From: Thermogladius sp.
GTDB taxonomy: Archaea; Thermoproteota; Thermoprotei_A; Sulfolobales; Desulfurococcaceae
Direction: 5' to 3'
Assembly: GCA_022759365.1 (NCBI GenBank)
Contig: JAEMPJ010000020.1
Location: forward strand, 1 to 51,036
DNA length: 51,036 nucleotides
The translations under genes were made by a program, and so were the position numbers. Below the pieces are notes generated by a model that was given only the letters and a program-made list of their open reading frames with translations, did not search any database and was not told the DNA's origin. Shown in pieces: positions 28,230 through 39,771 of this stretch (the first letter of the stretch is position 1; every line of letters begins with the position of its first letter).

Positions 28230-29462
28230 GTGGCGAGGAATATAGTTGTTGAACCCATTAAATTTCAAAGCGTTAGGGAAATGCGTGTAGAACTAGTTGA
28301 GCGGAAGGGTGTGGGGCACCCGGACTACATAGCCGACTCAGCGAGCGAGGCTGCTTCTAGAGCGTTATGCGAGTACTATCTCAAGGAGTTCGGCACTATC
28401 CTCCACCACAACCTTGATAAAACACTTCTAGTGGGTGGCCAAGCTAACCCGCGTTTCGGCGGGGGCGAGGTCATAGAGCCAGTATACATCGTGGTCGCGG
28501 GGAGGGCTACAACAGAGGTTAAAGTCGGCGATAGGGTTGAGAAAGTGCCCTTCGGCAGTATAATTGTTAAAGCCGTCAAGAAATGGATTCGGGAGAACAT
28601 GAGGTTCCTGAACCCCGAGGAACACGTCGTAGTAGACTACATGGTTAGAAAAGGTAGCGCTGACCTCGTAGCCGTTTTCGAGACGGGGAAACAACAGATA
28701 CCTCTTGCCAACGACACGAGTATAGGAGTCGGCTTCTACCCGATGACACCGCTTGAGCAACTTGTCTTTGAGACAGAAAGGCTTCTGAACTCTCGTGAAT
28801 ACAAGAGCAGAATGCCTGCCGTTGGAGAAGACGTGAAGGTAATGGGTTTAAGGAAGGACAAGAACATAAAGCTCACCGTCGCCGCCGCTTTCATTGACAG
28901 CCAGGTGAAAGATATAGGCGAATATTTGAATTACAAGCAACACGTCGTGGAGGACATCCTCAACCTAGCATCTAAAATAGTCCCAGACTACAATGTCGAG
29001 GTAAACGTGAACACCGCTGATATGCCTGATAAAGGGATCGTCTACTTGACTGTGACGGGGACTAGCGCCGAGCACGGGGATGACGGCGCCACGGGCAGAG
29101 GTAACAGGGCGAACGGCTTGATAACTCCTATGAGGCCTATAAGCCTTGAAGCGACAGCCGGTAAGAACCCCGTCAACCACGTAGGAAAAATATACAACGT
29201 ACTAGCGGGGATACTCGCTAAGAAGATCTACGAAGTCTCCAGCGACTACGTTAGAGATGTGTACGTAGAGATACTAAGCCAGATCGGTAAGCCGATCGAC
29301 AACCCGCAGGTAGTGAGCATCAAGGTCATCCCACTAGACTTCTCCAGAAGCGAGCTACCATCCAACATCGTTGGTGAAATCGAGGGTATTGTCAACGAAG
29401 AGTTTAACTCAATCAAGAATATAACAAGGATGATACTGGAGAACAAGGTTTCACTATATTGA
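28230..29462 (+). CDS. mat: Archaeal S-adenosylmethionine synthetase
   Basis: [106 protein letters not shown]. Confidence 0.98.
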   Translation: MARNIVVEPIKFQSVREMRVELVERKGVGHPDYIADSASEAASRALCEYYLKEFGTILHHNLDKTLLVGGQANPRFGGGEVIEPVYIVVAGRATTEVKVGDRVEKVPFGSIIVKAVKKWIRENMRFLNPEEHVVVDYMVRKGSADLVAVFETGKQQIPLANDTSIGVGFYPMTPLEQLVFETERLLNSREYKSRMPAVGEDVKVMGLRKDKNIKLTVAAAFIDSQVKDIGEYLNYKQHVVEDILNLASKIVPDYNVEVNVNTADMPDKGIVYLTVTGTSAEHGDDGATGRGNRANGLITPMRPISLEATAGKNPVNHVGKIYNVLAGILAKKIYEVSSDYVRDVYVEILSQIGKPIDNPQVVSIKVIPLDFSRSELPSNIVGEIEGIVNEEFNSIKNITRMILENKVSLY

Positions 29463-31478
29463 CCTGTCGAAACTGGTCACGCCGAGTTTTTTCATGCGTT
29501 GGGCCTGATACTCCTCTATCATCTTGACAACTCTGATGTACTCTTCCTCTCTCTCCTTCTTCTCTAGTTCAGCCCACATTCTCTCCCCCTCTTCAAGGAT
29601 CTTCTTTTCTACTACGACAAACTCCTCGAACTCCGCAACAGGCTGGTACTCCAGGATTACCACTGGTTGCTCGGTTAAGGGCTTCCTCCTTGTCAACACA
29701 ATTGTTTTATTAGTCTTCAAGTACCCTGCTACCTTATCGTCGAGTTCAGGTACTTCATCTACGAAAACAATCCTCGCTCTCGAGGGTGGAACCTCCAGGA
29801 TATCGCTTGGCTTCTTCAACCTCGGGATCGCAAGTAGGCTACCATCGGCTACGCCCTTGAATGCGAGAGCTAAATTGTTGATTTTGTTTAGGAGGTCTTC
29901 TATCCTCTTATCCCTCTCCTCCAGGCTTCTCCTCAACTCGTTAAGCTCATTTGTTAAGACATACGTTTTCCTCTCACACTCCTCGCTCCACTTAAGGTTT
30001 CTCAACAGCCTTAGTTCCAGCTCGAGGTTCTTAATCTGCTCGTCTTTATCGGCCAACTGTTTTTGAAGGGACTGGATTGTTGCCTCTAGTTCGACAACTC
30101 TTTGCCGCAAGGATTGAACCTCGCCTGAATCATGTATCCTTCTGCTAGACCGGTCTCCAACCACGGGGCCCGATGTCTTCGCCCCTCCAATCTCCAAATT
30201 AATGTATTTCTCCACGACCTCGTTGACAGGCCTCCCGCTCAAAACGTCTCTAACGATGAACGGGAGTTTTTCCCTGAGGTTGTATTGCCTCACAAACTTG
30301 TTTATCTCTAGGATCTTGTCTGAGAACATGTTCAACGCCTTGAACGCTGAGGCCAAGGCGTCTTTAACATGCGAGTCTTTCAGGTACAAGCCTTTGTTCA
30401 AGCTTAGGGCTTTCTCCACAAGCCTCTGCTTCTCGCTGGAGTCCAGGTCTCTTGGTGGGGTTACCAGGAGGGCGCCCGTCTGAGCGGCTATTTTCTCAAC
30501 TAACTCGGGGGCCTGGCTTACATCGGTCGCTACGGCGACTGGGATACCGTGCTGGGAGATGATGCTAAGTATAATAGATCTATCGACGCTCCTGTACGAA
30601 GAGGCGTGTATGACTCTACCATCAAGATCCACTAAAGCTATACCTGTCGTCATCCCCGGGTCTATTCCAACTATTATCGGTCGCGAGGAACCCTCTTTTA
30701 CTTCGTTGCCCATCAGGATATCTGAGACTGGTTTTACTACTACTTTAACCCCCTTTGACTTAACTGGTTTAACAAGGCCGTATAACTCCTCTCTCGTTGC
30801 GTAGACTATGAAAACACTTCTCTCAAGCCCACCCTTACTTTTTCTCATGTAAAGATCGTAGTCTATTTTGTTCTCATCCAGTATCTTCTTAATGTCCTTA
30901 GTAACAGACAATATGCCGGCTCTTATGCTCCTCATATACCTGTTGAAGCTCATGCCTCCATGGCTTACACTCCTACCCCTCGTCACAATTATTTTTGTCT
31001 TAACCACCCTCCTTTTAATCCTCAAGCCTATTCCTTTACTAGCAGCGTATGCTATGATGCGGGCTGAGCTTAATGGATCTGATGTGTTCTCGCGGTCTAA
31101 GCCAAGTATCCTCTTCAACTCATCGAGATCCCTGAAGCCTCCTTCACCCGCTGTGACCTGGATGATCTCTGTAGACTCCGGGAGCATCTCGAATAATTTA
31201 ATGAGAGTCTTCTTATCTGGGGCCAGCTCGTAGACATTATCCACAGCTATAATCGCCCAGCCGCACTCCCAGGCCAGCCTCACAATCTTTCCGATCGTAG
31301 CATCCCTGAATTCCTGCCCGATCGCATTGTTCCTCAAGACGACTACAGAGTATTTGGCCTCACTGGCAGAAGAGGGCGAGGAGCCAGGCTGAATATCCAC
31401 ACCTATTATACAAACATCTTTTAAATCCCTTCCGCTCCTTTCCCCCGCATCCGGCAAAAATACAACCCTTCTCTTCAC
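29454..31478 (-). CDS. DUF460 protein (RNase H-like fold plus coiled coil)
   Basis: [23 protein letters not shown] core with a central coiled coil; overlaps the mat 3' end by 9 bp. Confidence 0.9.
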   Translation of the reverse strand: MKRRVVFLPDAGERSGRDLKDVCIIGVDIQPGSSPSSASEAKYSVVVLRNNAIGQEFRDATIGKIVRLAWECGWAIIAVDNVYELAPDKKTLIKLFEMLPESTEIIQVTAGEGGFRDLDELKRILGLDRENTSDPLSSARIIAYAASKGIGLRIKRRVVKTKIIVTRGRSVSHGGMSFNRYMRSIRAGILSVTKDIKKILDENKIDYDLYMRKSKGGLERSVFIVYATREELYGLVKPVKSKGVKVVVKPVSDILMGNEVKEGSSRPIIVGIDPGMTTGIALVDLDGRVIHASSYRSVDRSIILSIISQHGIPVAVATDVSQAPELVEKIAAQTGALLVTPPRDLDSSEKQRLVEKALSLNKGLYLKDSHVKDALASAFKALNMFSDKILEINKFVRQYNLREKLPFIVRDVLSGRPVNEVVEKYINLEIGGAKTSGPVVGDRSSRRIHDSGEVQSLRQRVVELEATIQSLQKQLADKDEQIKNLELELRLLRNLKWSEECERKTYVLTNELNELRRSLEERDKRIEDLLNKINNLALAFKGVADGSLLAIPRLKKPSDILEVPPSRARIVFVDEVPELDDKVAGYLKTNKTIVLTRRKPLTEQPVVILEYQPVAEFEEFVVVEKKILEEGERMWAELEKKEREEEYIRVVKMIEEYQAQRMKKLGVTSFDRSI

Positions 31479-31556
31479 GGGTAATGTAAACCCAGGCCAT
31501 TTAACCTATAACGTAAAGCCTTAATTAAAGTTGACTCAGCCGGATATTTTTACATG

Positions 31557-32435
31557 CTACGAGGTAACGTATTTTAATGCCTCCTCAAGGGGCTTTGAGA
31601 CACGATATACTTTCATGAAGAAGTTGAGGATGTATTTCAGGTCTCTTCTCAAAAGCTCCAGCGCGTTCACCTCGTCTTTGTAGATGTACTGCGGCCAGTC
31701 TATAATATAGGGTTTCTCGCTCTCCTTCTCGACTATTATGTTATACTCGCTTAGATCCCCGTGGATGATCCCAGCGTTAACATACGCGATCCTAATAGTG
31801 TCGAGTATCTGCTGGAGAGCATCCTCCGGCCTCTTCAGCATCGGCCTCCGGTACAACTCCACACCGTCTATGTATTGTATTACTGTCGCATGCCTGTTGA
31901 AGCCGTAGGGCTTAGGGACACCGGCCTTTAAAGCGTGTAATTCGACTAAAGCCTTATACTCTCTCTCAGCGGCTACCTTAGATTGATCAAACCAAGAGGA
32001 GACGGGGAGCTCAGCCCAGCTTCTCACAATCCTCGTCCTCCTGAAACTTTGCCGCCCCAGCCTTATGAATTTCACAGCCAGCAGGTCGCCTTGAGGGGAT
32101 AGAGCCTTATACAACTCGCTCTCTTTCCCAACACCTATTCTCTCACCTATGGCTGAGATGACGTTATGATCGACTAGACCTTTTAGAGCTAGCATGTCAA
32201 GACCTAGGTACGTTAGCCTGTAAGACCTTGATGAACCTGTAAGCCTTGACTTCACGAGTTTAAGCTTATACAGCTTGGAGAGAATTAGAGACGTCTTCTC
32301 CTCGAAAAGACCCGACTCTCTGACAATTGCTTCTAATGGCGCATACTCATATCTCTTAGACAACTTCTCCATAGCCCTCAAAACCCTGAAGTCCTCCTCA
32401 GCCAACTGCTTGAAGATCAAGCCTAGGCTAGGCAT
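31557..32435 (-). CDS. rio2: RIO2-family serine/threonine protein kinase
   Basis: N-terminal winged helix; GVGKESELYKALSPQGDLLAVKFIRLGRQSFRRTR; IHGDLSEYNIIVEKESEKPYIIDWPQ. Confidence 0.97.
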   Translation of the reverse strand: MPSLGLIFKQLAEEDFRVLRAMEKLSKRYEYAPLEAIVRESGLFEEKTSLILSKLYKLKLVKSRLTGSSRSYRLTYLGLDMLALKGLVDHNVISAIGERIGVGKESELYKALSPQGDLLAVKFIRLGRQSFRRTRIVRSWAELPVSSWFDQSKVAAEREYKALVELHALKAGVPKPYGFNRHATVIQYIDGVELYRRPMLKRPEDALQQILDTIRIAYVNAGIIHGDLSEYNIIVEKESEKPYIIDWPQYIYKDEVNALELLRRDLKYILNFFMKVYRVSKPLEEALKYVTS

Positions 32436-33582
32436 TGGTAGTCGACCTCGAAATACTTCTCAGGGAGTCCAGGAGCCTCCCGATCAAGGCCTTATTGAAG
32501 TGAGGCATTATAACCACTCTCAAACCCCCTATACTCGGGGCCTTGTAGAGGAGGAGCCCTTTTTCAGCTAGATAGTCCAATATCACGTTGCTTGGAAGCC
32601 TCTTATGCCTGAAAGCCACAATCGTTGTCTCCGGTTCAATCGCCTCAAACCCCTCTACGGAGTTTATACTCAAGAACAGCTCTCTTGCCACGTTAAAAGC
32701 CCAGACGGCTTTATCCCTCAAGTAGTCTAGACCCATCCCTTTCACCACAGCCCATATCCCGGCTAGGCTCCCCCCAGGCCTTGTCCCAAGAACGCCGCAT
32801 ATTTTTCCGGAGAGCGTGTAAGAGTATTCGAAGCAACTAGCGTTCAGGTACTCCTCGTTCGAGAACAATATAAGCCCCGCGGGTGGTGGGGCCCCCGCGA
32901 ACTTGTGGAAGTCGACTGCAATGCTTGAAACACCCTTGTAGAAGTACACGTTCTTCTTCACAAGCCCCCTCTCGTATAGGAATGGGATTATCAGGCCTCC
33001 GTAAGCGGCGTCTACGTGGAGGTAAACGTTGTTCGTTGAAGCTATCTCCGCGACCTCTTTAATCGGGTCAACCAGCCCCAGCTCTGTGGTCCCAGCTGTG
33101 ACTACGACTGCGAAAGGCGAGTATTCCCTGACATATTTCGCCAGCAAACCGGGGTCTAATGGTTTATTACCTACTGGTATCTTCACAAGTCTGCAGGCCA
33201 GGAACCTGCATGCTTTTTCGACCGAGTAGTGGACTGTATCTGGCGCTAACACGGTTTTACTACTACTCCCATGGATCTCTCGGGCCACGTATAGGGCTAT
33301 CAAATTTGATTCTGTAGCACCGGCTGTAACATAGCCTAGATTAGAGCCGTAAATTCTCCCTGCTAAATCCAGTACATCCTTGTACATTTCTTTAAGCGAT
33401 GGGAATAGTTCTAGGTCTGCTAGATTCGTGTGGGAGAAAATTGTGAAAGCGTAAACGGCCAGGGGGTCGGGCTTAGTCGTCATCGAGCCCAGTATGCTGT
33501 CCTCATGCCTAGTTGTTTTGGAGTAAATCTCATGGAGTTCTCGTAGTAGCCTGGCAACATCCCTGCCTCCCACAGAATTCAT
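32428..33582 (-). CDS. mfnA: PLP-dependent L-tyrosine/L-aspartate decarboxylase (MfnA)
   Basis: GYVTAGATESNLIALYVAR, VTAGTTELGLVDPIKEVAEI, HVDAAYGGLIIPF, SIAVDFHKFAGAPPPAGLILF. Confidence 0.93.
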   Translation of the reverse strand: MNSVGGRDVARLLRELHEIYSKTTRHEDSILGSMTTKPDPLAVYAFTIFSHTNLADLELFPSLKEMYKDVLDLAGRIYGSNLGYVTAGATESNLIALYVAREIHGSSSKTVLAPDTVHYSVEKACRFLACRLVKIPVGNKPLDPGLLAKYVREYSPFAVVVTAGTTELGLVDPIKEVAEIASTNNVYLHVDAAYGGLIIPFLYERGLVKKNVYFYKGVSSIAVDFHKFAGAPPPAGLILFSNEEYLNASCFEYSYTLSGKICGVLGTRPGGSLAGIWAVVKGMGLDYLRDKAVWAFNVARELFLSINSVEGFEAIEPETTIVAFRHKRLPSNVILDYLAEKGLLLYKAPSIGGLRVVIMPHFNKALIGRLLDSLRSISRSTTNA

Positions 33583-33588
33583 TAAACA

Positions 33589-34944
33589 TCACTTTAGGAA
33601 TTTCGACTCGTACTCCTTCAAGTACTTGACGCTCGCAGAGAGGTCTATGAAGAGCTGGCGGGCCCTCCTCACATCATCAACAGTCACTTCCTCACGCCCG
33701 TTCTCACCGGCTATAACGCTAGCCGGCTCAAGTAATTGAACAGCATACCTCAGGCTTGTCTCGGACGCCAGTTTAACCAGCTCTTCGAGAGCCTCGCTCG
33801 CCAGCTTGATGTCTTCTTCCTCGGCCCTGATCTTAATTATCTCCCGCATCTCATCCGGCGAGTACGGTTTCGTTGGGATTATTAGAAGCCTATCCAGCAA
33901 GTCGAGGGGTATACCGTGGGGTGACTCGATGTCTGTGCCCCTTATCTTGGCTATACCCCTGTTCGTGGCGAGTATTATTAGCGGTGAGAACTCGCTTTCC
34001 ATGGCCCTCGTCAGGAAGCTGAAGGCCTCTATGTCAAGCATGTGGGCGTCGTCTATGAATAAGACCCCGGGGACAATCTCGCCTTTATTGCTTTCAATCC
34101 ATTTCCTAACCATCTCATCCACATCTCTTCTAACCTCTGGGGGTATCTCCCTTTCGAAAGTGAAGCCGAAGAAGCTAATTATAGCCCTCTGGGACGCCAC
34201 GAGAGTGTCCAGCTCGTGAAGGGTTAGAGTCCTAACAATCTCCTTTTCTTTCTTCACAGGGCCCCTAGGTATTTCAACAAGCTTCTTTGTCTCAACATCA
34301 TATGTTTTAGCCTCAACGAAGTCCTTGGCCTTGCCCTCCCTGAAAACCCTACCTGTCTCCGCGTCAATCCATATGACGTCTCCCTTCCTAATACCCATCT
34401 CGATGATCTGCTCTGTTATCTCCTCTCCGACTGTTAGCGGGACTTCCTCGTCCTTGGTAGCCAGTACTATCCGCGCCTCCCTGGGTATGGCTAGATACGG
34501 GGCCATCGGGTGCCTTACTTTTTTCACCTTAACGTCTTTTACAACCCCCTCGTAAACCAACCTTTTCTCTCTCACTCTGACACCGAGGGATCTGCGAAGG
34601 GCCTCCATTAGGATCTCGGTTTTCTTCTTTTCACTGCTGTATATTTCGCTTCCACTCATTATGACGAAGGGGGTGTCTTCACCTAGTTCTCTCGCTATCG
34701 CTATGGCTAAAGCAGTCTTGCCTGTCCCAGGCGGCCCAACTAGCAGGATTCCTCTACCGCTCATCTTCCCCGATTTAACTATTTGCACTATGATTCCAGC
34801 TGCCTCCCTTGCCTCCCTCTGCCCCACAAGCCCGTCTGCCACCGGGATGGCGCGGCCTTTCTCATCTAGACCCAGGCCCCTGATGTGGCTGTGAGTGCTG
34901 ATTCTAGCTCTTCTCCTAACGGCTTCAACTTTGATCTCAGGCAT
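33589..34944 (-). CDS. TIP49/RuvB-like AAA+ helicase
   Basis: [73 protein letters not shown]. Confidence 0.97.
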   Translation of the reverse strand: MPEIKVEAVRRRARISTHSHIRGLGLDEKGRAIPVADGLVGQREAREAAGIIVQIVKSGKMSGRGILLVGPPGTGKTALAIAIARELGEDTPFVIMSGSEIYSSEKKKTEILMEALRRSLGVRVREKRLVYEGVVKDVKVKKVRHPMAPYLAIPREARIVLATKDEEVPLTVGEEITEQIIEMGIRKGDVIWIDAETGRVFREGKAKDFVEAKTYDVETKKLVEIPRGPVKKEKEIVRTLTLHELDTLVASQRAIISFFGFTFEREIPPEVRRDVDEMVRKWIESNKGEIVPGVLFIDDAHMLDIEAFSFLTRAMESEFSPLIILATNRGIAKIRGTDIESPHGIPLDLLDRLLIIPTKPYSPDEMREIIKIRAEEEDIKLASEALEELVKLASETSLRYAVQLLEPASVIAGENGREEVTVDDVRRARQLFIDLSASVKYLKEYESKFLK

Positions 34945-34994
34945 ATATACCCCCGTGTCTTGAGATCCTAACTATTAACCAAGGTTTTATCCAT

Positions 34995-35837
34995 TTAACG
35001 CTGGAGGAAAAACTTCATCCTCTCCAGTATCTCCTCGTCGGAGAAACCGTTTGCTTTCATCACGTTGACTTTATACCTGGCGAGGTCTACTCCTGCCTCA
35101 CCGTACTTCTCGTTGAAGAAGAGAATAATCATTGGATCTATCACGGGCTTAGATGTCATAGACCTCTCGAGACGGACATACCTTAGAGCTTCACGAGTTA
35201 GAATTACCTCGAAGACCCCTCTCCTCGTCTTAACGAGCTCATACATACTTAAGTAAGTGATATCCGCAAGGGCTGAAAGCATGTACAGAGCTACTTCTAG
35301 AAGCCCCTCGGTACCCTTATACGTTGCCAAAACCAGGATAACACCAGTGAAACCTCCTATAATCGCCAGCATGTAGGATATCTCCAAAGACCTAGTTTTG
35401 TAAAACAGGAGAATAGAAATAATAGTTAAACCCACCGGGATCATAAGCGGGAGGAGGCCTAGGTTTAGATAACATAATATGTAACCTAGGAGTGATAGGA
35501 TAAGGGGAGTCGCTAGTTGAACCCTCTGTCTTTTAAACTGATTTAACCCTGAAGCATATGCCTCCCTAAATAATTCCCTAAGCTCCTCAAGCAAAATCAG
35601 CACGCTATTCCTATCTAAATTTGTCTCAAGCGCTACCTCCAGCTGGGCTATTCTATCTAGCATTAAATAGGTCTCCCGAGCCGAATCGGCGTCGAGGATG
35701 TAGAGTTCAAGGTTTACAAGTTTATCGTATAGATCCTCGACCTCCCTTAGAAGGGTGCTGGGGAGAGAATACTTTTCCACAGCGCTCCTCACGAGTTCAA
35801 CCACGTATCGCTCGCGTTGAGTAGCTCCATTCTTCAA
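34995..35837 (-). CDS. Hypothetical membrane protein
   Basis: Central TM cluster flanked by helical soluble regions. Confidence 0.55.
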   Translation of the reverse strand: MKNGATQRERYVVELVRSAVEKYSLPSTLLREVEDLYDKLVNLELYILDADSARETYLMLDRIAQLEVALETNLDRNSVLILLEELRELFREAYASGLNQFKRQRVQLATPLILSLLGYILCYLNLGLLPLMIPVGLTIISILLFYKTRSLEISYMLAIIGGFTGVILVLATYKGTEGLLEVALYMLSALADITYLSMYELVKTRRGVFEVILTREALRYVRLERSMTSKPVIDPMIILFFNEKYGEAGVDLARYKVNVMKANGFSDEEILERMKFFLQR

Positions 35838-35937
35838 GGCTGATCATCACGTGATCTAAAAGGCTATATCGAGACCCCTGCTTAAAGTTGTTGAGGTTGA
35901 TTTTTATTTTAGTGATATAAGGTAGTAAAGTATTAGT

Positions 35938-36423
35938 TTGAAGTCGGGTGTTAGCGTGTCGAAACCACAACAACCACAAGCAACCAAGGGCAAGGAGTTG
36001 AAGATCGTTACGAGGCATGTCGTCTCGCTCACCGATGTAGAGAAGAACCCTCGGTTGATTAAACTATTGTACATCACATCCCTCTTCAAGGATATAAGCG
36101 AGAAAGCACTCCTCCACCTGTTATACTACATGCGGCAGAATGGCTACGACTTAGGGTATAATTTTGTTGTTATAGGTCAGACGCCTACTAGCAAGGATGT
36201 CTCAAGTGATCTAGCCGTGCTGAAATACCTGGGTTTACTCGAAGTAAACGAGAAGAAGAAACTGGTCACAAGTAGCCTCGGGAAGGAGTTCATTGCCAAA
36301 CACTTGGAGACCACTCTTAAAAACGAGAAGGAGGCAATTGATAAGCTGGTGAACGAGCTGAAAGTTAAAATCGCGCCGATAGATGCAGAAGTTGAAATAA
36401 AGGTTAAGAGACGCCCGGGTTAG
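35938..36423 (+). CDS. Hypothetical winged-helix-like protein (possible transcriptional regulator)
   Basis: SEKALLHLLYYMRQNGYDLGYNFVVIGQTPTSKDVSSDLAVLKYLGLLEVNEKKKLVTSSLGKEFIAK. Confidence 0.5.
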   Translation: MKSGVSVSKPQQPQATKGKELKIVTRHVVSLTDVEKNPRLIKLLYITSLFKDISEKALLHLLYYMRQNGYDLGYNFVVIGQTPTSKDVSSDLAVLKYLGLLEVNEKKKLVTSSLGKEFIAKHLETTLKNEKEAIDKLVNELKVKIAPIDAEVEIKVKRRPG

Positions 36424-36429
36424 TGCGGT

Positions 36430-36828
36430 TTAGATCTGTAGCTGAATCCTCTTAGACTCCTTTTCCCCCTTCTCGTAGAACAGGAGCGGGTTCAGCTTCC
36501 CTTCAGCAGACAGTTTCTTCAGGAACTCGTTATATTTACTTGTATGCTCTATATCTAAATCTATCAGCCCGTACAACAGAACCCTTAGCTTTTCCCATAG
36601 CTCAACGAGCATCTCCCTCGGCATATGGGCTGTAATAGCGGGATCCTTCAACCACTGGTCGAAGGCTTCAATGGTTCTCATCATGTGCTGGAAGGCCATC
36701 CTGGAAAGCAATATCAACGCCAGCCTGTCAGCCTCCTTGTAGTCTGCCTCTGCTTTTTTAAAGCTTTCCCTAACCTCCTCCTGTCTTTTAACCCAGGCTT
36801 CCAGGTTAGAGAAGAAGTCTGCCATCAC
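36430..36828 (-). CDS. Hypothetical helical protein
   Basis: 132 aa ORF, helical, charge-rich. Confidence 0.55.
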   Translation of the reverse strand: MMADFFSNLEAWVKRQEEVRESFKKAEADYKEADRLALILLSRMAFQHMMRTIEAFDQWLKDPAITAHMPREMLVELWEKLRVLLYGLIDLDIEHTSKYNEFLKKLSAEGKLNPLLFYEKGEKESKRIQLQI

Positions 36829-36889
36829 ATCTCACTCCCACATTCGTTACCTAGCTTCAATTATTTAAGCTCCTTAATAAGCTTCAGTG

Positions 36890-37285
36890 TCACGATGACT
36901 TGAGCAGGTTAAACGGCTTCCCCTCCTTCACTATTTTCTCCGGGAGCTTATCCTTGTATGTTTCGAGGAATTTAATATCCGACTCAGCCTTCCTCTTCTT
37001 GTCTGGTAGCAAGTAGACTATACCGTTCTTGATCGGGTACCATCTACCACAGTTGGGGCAGTACAAGACCCCCGTCTTAATGCCTATCCTAATACATTTC
37101 TCGCATGGGTACTGCTCCCCCTTCACCACAGGCTTGTTTAGGAACGCACAGTAGTTGCGGCAAATAGGGAATTCGAGGCCTGATGTATCCACATCCTGCT
37201 CCTCGGACTCCAATACAATGAGCTGTAACGGGTGGTGCTTGCACTCCACGCACCTGATGAAGTCTACTCCCCAGTACCTCATCAT
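36890..37285 (-). CDS. Trm112-like zinc-binding protein
   Basis: CVECKHHPLQLIVLESEEQ, C..C, YCPNCGRWYPIKNGIVYLLPD. Confidence 0.8.
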   Translation of the reverse strand: MMRYWGVDFIRCVECKHHPLQLIVLESEEQDVDTSGLEFPICRNYCAFLNKPVVKGEQYPCEKCIRIGIKTGVLYCPNCGRWYPIKNGIVYLLPDKKRKAESDIKFLETYKDKLPEKIVKEGKPFNLLKSS

Positions 37286-38658
37286 TGTTCTCCACCCTCG
37301 ATACTCCTGACGATCCCCTCGATCACATCGAGTAACTCCTTTGCCTTGTCTTCACTCTCGGCTTCCAGCATTACTCTGAGTAAGGGCTCGGTTCCGCTCG
37401 GCCTCACGAGGAACCAATACCCCTTGCCAATCACCTTCACACCGTCGACTGTTATCTGCCTCTCGTGTTTGAACATTTCTTTCACCTTTTCCACAACGAT
37501 CAAAGCCTTCTCCCTATCCATCCTATATTTCTTCTTTACAACAAACATTTTGGGGAGCCTATCGTAGAGCTCGCTTGGCTTCAATCTTAGGCGCGCGAGC
37601 ATCTCAAGGAAGAGAGCCATGGTCATCCCCCCGTCCCGGACATACTGGTGAGGAGGATACATGAAGCCCCCGTTCTCCTCGAACCCGCAGAGCGCGTCGG
37701 GGTGTTTCTTCATCTCGTGTGCTATGTCTACGCTCCCGACTCTAAGCCAAACAACGCTCACTCCTAGAGGTTTAAGCACATCTTCAACCACCATGCTACT
37801 CGAGACTGCCGTGAAGACTTTAACGCCTTTTTCACCGCGCTCCTTCTTCAAATAGCTGGCTAGGAGAGTTGCCGTCCTATCCCCCCACTGTACAACACCG
37901 TTCTCGTCTATCACTATAACCCTGTCCGCGTCAGCGTCATGCGCGAATCCAGCTACAGCACCATACTCTCTTACAAGTTTGGCCGTCGTGACAAGGGTCT
38001 CAGGAGTTGGCTCGGGGTTTCTCGAAGGGAAGTACGGGTTGAAAGTCCCGTTCACCACGATTGGCTGGACACCCAGCTTCATCGCGATTCTAGGCGTAGT
38101 CAACGCCCCAACACTATTAACCGGGTCTACCAAGACCCTGAAGCCCGCTTTTGATATCGCCTCCCTGTCAACCAGCTTGACCACGTTGTCGACGTATATC
38201 TCATTGCAAACCTTGTAATCCACGACATCGCTTACAATACTCCTCCAGCTTGGTGTCCTGAATCTAGTGTTCAAGTATATGTCCTCGATCGCGTCCTCGC
38301 TCTCCCTCGGGATCTCAATACCATCCGGCCCTATCACCTTGATACCGTTATACTCGGGTGGGTTATGGCTGGCCGTGATCATAACTCCCCCATCAAAGCC
38401 CCCTTCCTTAACGCAGTATTGTAAGGCAGGGGTCGGCGTATACCCTGCGTCGTAGACTCTCACACCCGAGGATAAAAGAGCACCTATAACAATACTCTTA
38501 ATCATATCTCCACCAGCCCTAGCATCCCTGCCCACAAGTATCCTAGCACCCTCGTCGAAGAAGCTACCGATGGCCAGCGACATCTTTAAAACAAACTCGG
38601 GTGTAAGAGTCTCGTTAACCACGCCTCGAATACCGTCTGTCCCGAAGAAACGGCCCAA
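37282..38658 (-). CDS. Phosphohexomutase (phosphoglucosamine/phosphomannomutase)
   Basis: FFGTDGIRGVVNETLTPEF, GVMITASHNPPEYNGIKVIGPDGIEI, DADADRVIVIDENG, VRPSGTEPLLRVMLEA. Confidence 0.97.
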   Translation of the reverse strand: MGRFFGTDGIRGVVNETLTPEFVLKMSLAIGSFFDEGARILVGRDARAGGDMIKSIVIGALLSSGVRVYDAGYTPTPALQYCVKEGGFDGGVMITASHNPPEYNGIKVIGPDGIEIPRESEDAIEDIYLNTRFRTPSWRSIVSDVVDYKVCNEIYVDNVVKLVDREAISKAGFRVLVDPVNSVGALTTPRIAMKLGVQPIVVNGTFNPYFPSRNPEPTPETLVTTAKLVREYGAVAGFAHDADADRVIVIDENGVVQWGDRTATLLASYLKKERGEKGVKVFTAVSSSMVVEDVLKPLGVSVVWLRVGSVDIAHEMKKHPDALCGFEENGGFMYPPHQYVRDGGMTMALFLEMLARLRLKPSELYDRLPKMFVVKKKYRMDREKALIVVEKVKEMFKHERQITVDGVKVIGKGYWFLVRPSGTEPLLRVMLEAESEDKAKELLDVIEGIVRSIEGGEQ

Positions 38659-38744
38659 TGATCACACCCTCGCCTAGTTAAATATAAGTCGTTCTATCAA
38701 ATATTTTAACATAAGCTGACACGTGTAGCATAAGGATTCAGGAG

Positions 38745-39062
38745 ATGTATGTCGTGATAATAGTGTCGAAGGGTTGCCGTAGCTTGAAGGCTATTCTCGC
38801 CGAGAGCAGTGGCTGGAGGAGAGTTCTAATGTTTAGCAGGGAGGTTGAGGAGGATGCTAGAGAGGCTGCAAGGGAGTTAAAGGGGGATGCGGTGATAATC
38901 AATGTGAGGAATTTAAGCGAGGAGAACTTGTTGAAGATCTATACGAAGTATCCTCCTCGGCTTGTCTTAAACTGTGACTGCTCCTCCACGTTCAACCATT
39001 ATATTGAGCTTGTTAGAGCAAGTGGCGTTAAAGAGGTAAATTACTGTCTTGACGGGAGGTAA
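38745..39062 (+). CDS. Hypothetical protein
   Basis: 105 aa ORF overlapping the start of rnhB by 14 nt. Confidence 0.55.
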   Translation: MYVVIIVSKGCRSLKAILAESSGWRRVLMFSREVEEDAREAARELKGDAVIINVRNLSEENLLKIYTKYPPRLVLNCDCSSTFNHYIELVRASGVKEVNYCLDGR

Positions 39063-39771
39063 AATTATAATAGGTATAGATGAGGCTGGCAGAGGCCCGT
39101 TAATAGGCGATATGGTCGTCTCATGTGTAGTCATACACGACATACATTTGGCTAAGCTAACTGAGATAGGGGTGAGAGATAGCAAGGTGCTTTCACCCAA
39201 GAAGAGGGAGAGGATTAGGGAGATCGCTCTAAGAGACCTGCCATTATCATTCATAGCGGTCTACGTTAACACGAGGAGAGTTGACTCGGAGAACCTGAAT
39301 ACAACTACCTCCGAGGCTATCAAGAAGCTCCTCCACGTGGTTTCCACGTTGTTTTGGCGTGGCGAGGAGGTTGAGATATATGTTGACGAGGTGAAAGGTG
39401 TTGAAACAAGTCTGAGAGCCTATTCTAGAAGGCTGTTTGGAAATAGACTGGTCCGCTTCGTCATGGAGGCGAACGCGGACTCGAAGTACCCTGTCGTCTC
39501 AATGGCGAGTATTATAGCCAAGACGCTTAGAGACGAGAGTATTACGCCGGGAAAGCTTTTGTTTGGCGATTATGGCTCGGGATACTCAACCGACCCAAAA
39601 ACCATCCAGTGGGTTAGGGAGAATGCTGGCTTAAACCCCCCTCTCATTGTCAGATTAAAGTGGAAGAACCTCAAACACATTGCACCCAACTGGTATAGGG
39701 GCTCGCCGAACCTCCTGTATTTCATTAGAGGTGGGGGCGAGGATGGTAACAAACCTTCCAGCCGAGGCTAA
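39049..39771 (+). CDS. rnhB: Ribonuclease HII
   Basis: IIIGIDEAGRGPLIGDMVVSCVVI, DSKVLSPKKRE, VMEANADSKYPVVSMASIIAKTLRD, FGDYGSGYSTDPKT. Confidence 0.97.
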   Translation: MTGGKIIIGIDEAGRGPLIGDMVVSCVVIHDIHLAKLTEIGVRDSKVLSPKKRERIREIALRDLPLSFIAVYVNTRRVDSENLNTTTSEAIKKLLHVVSTLFWRGEEVEIYVDEVKGVETSLRAYSRRLFGNRLVRFVMEANADSKYPVVSMASIIAKTLRDESITPGKLLFGDYGSGYSTDPKTIQWVRENAGLNPPLIVRLKWKNLKHIAPNWYRGSPNLLYFIRGGGEDGNKPSSRG

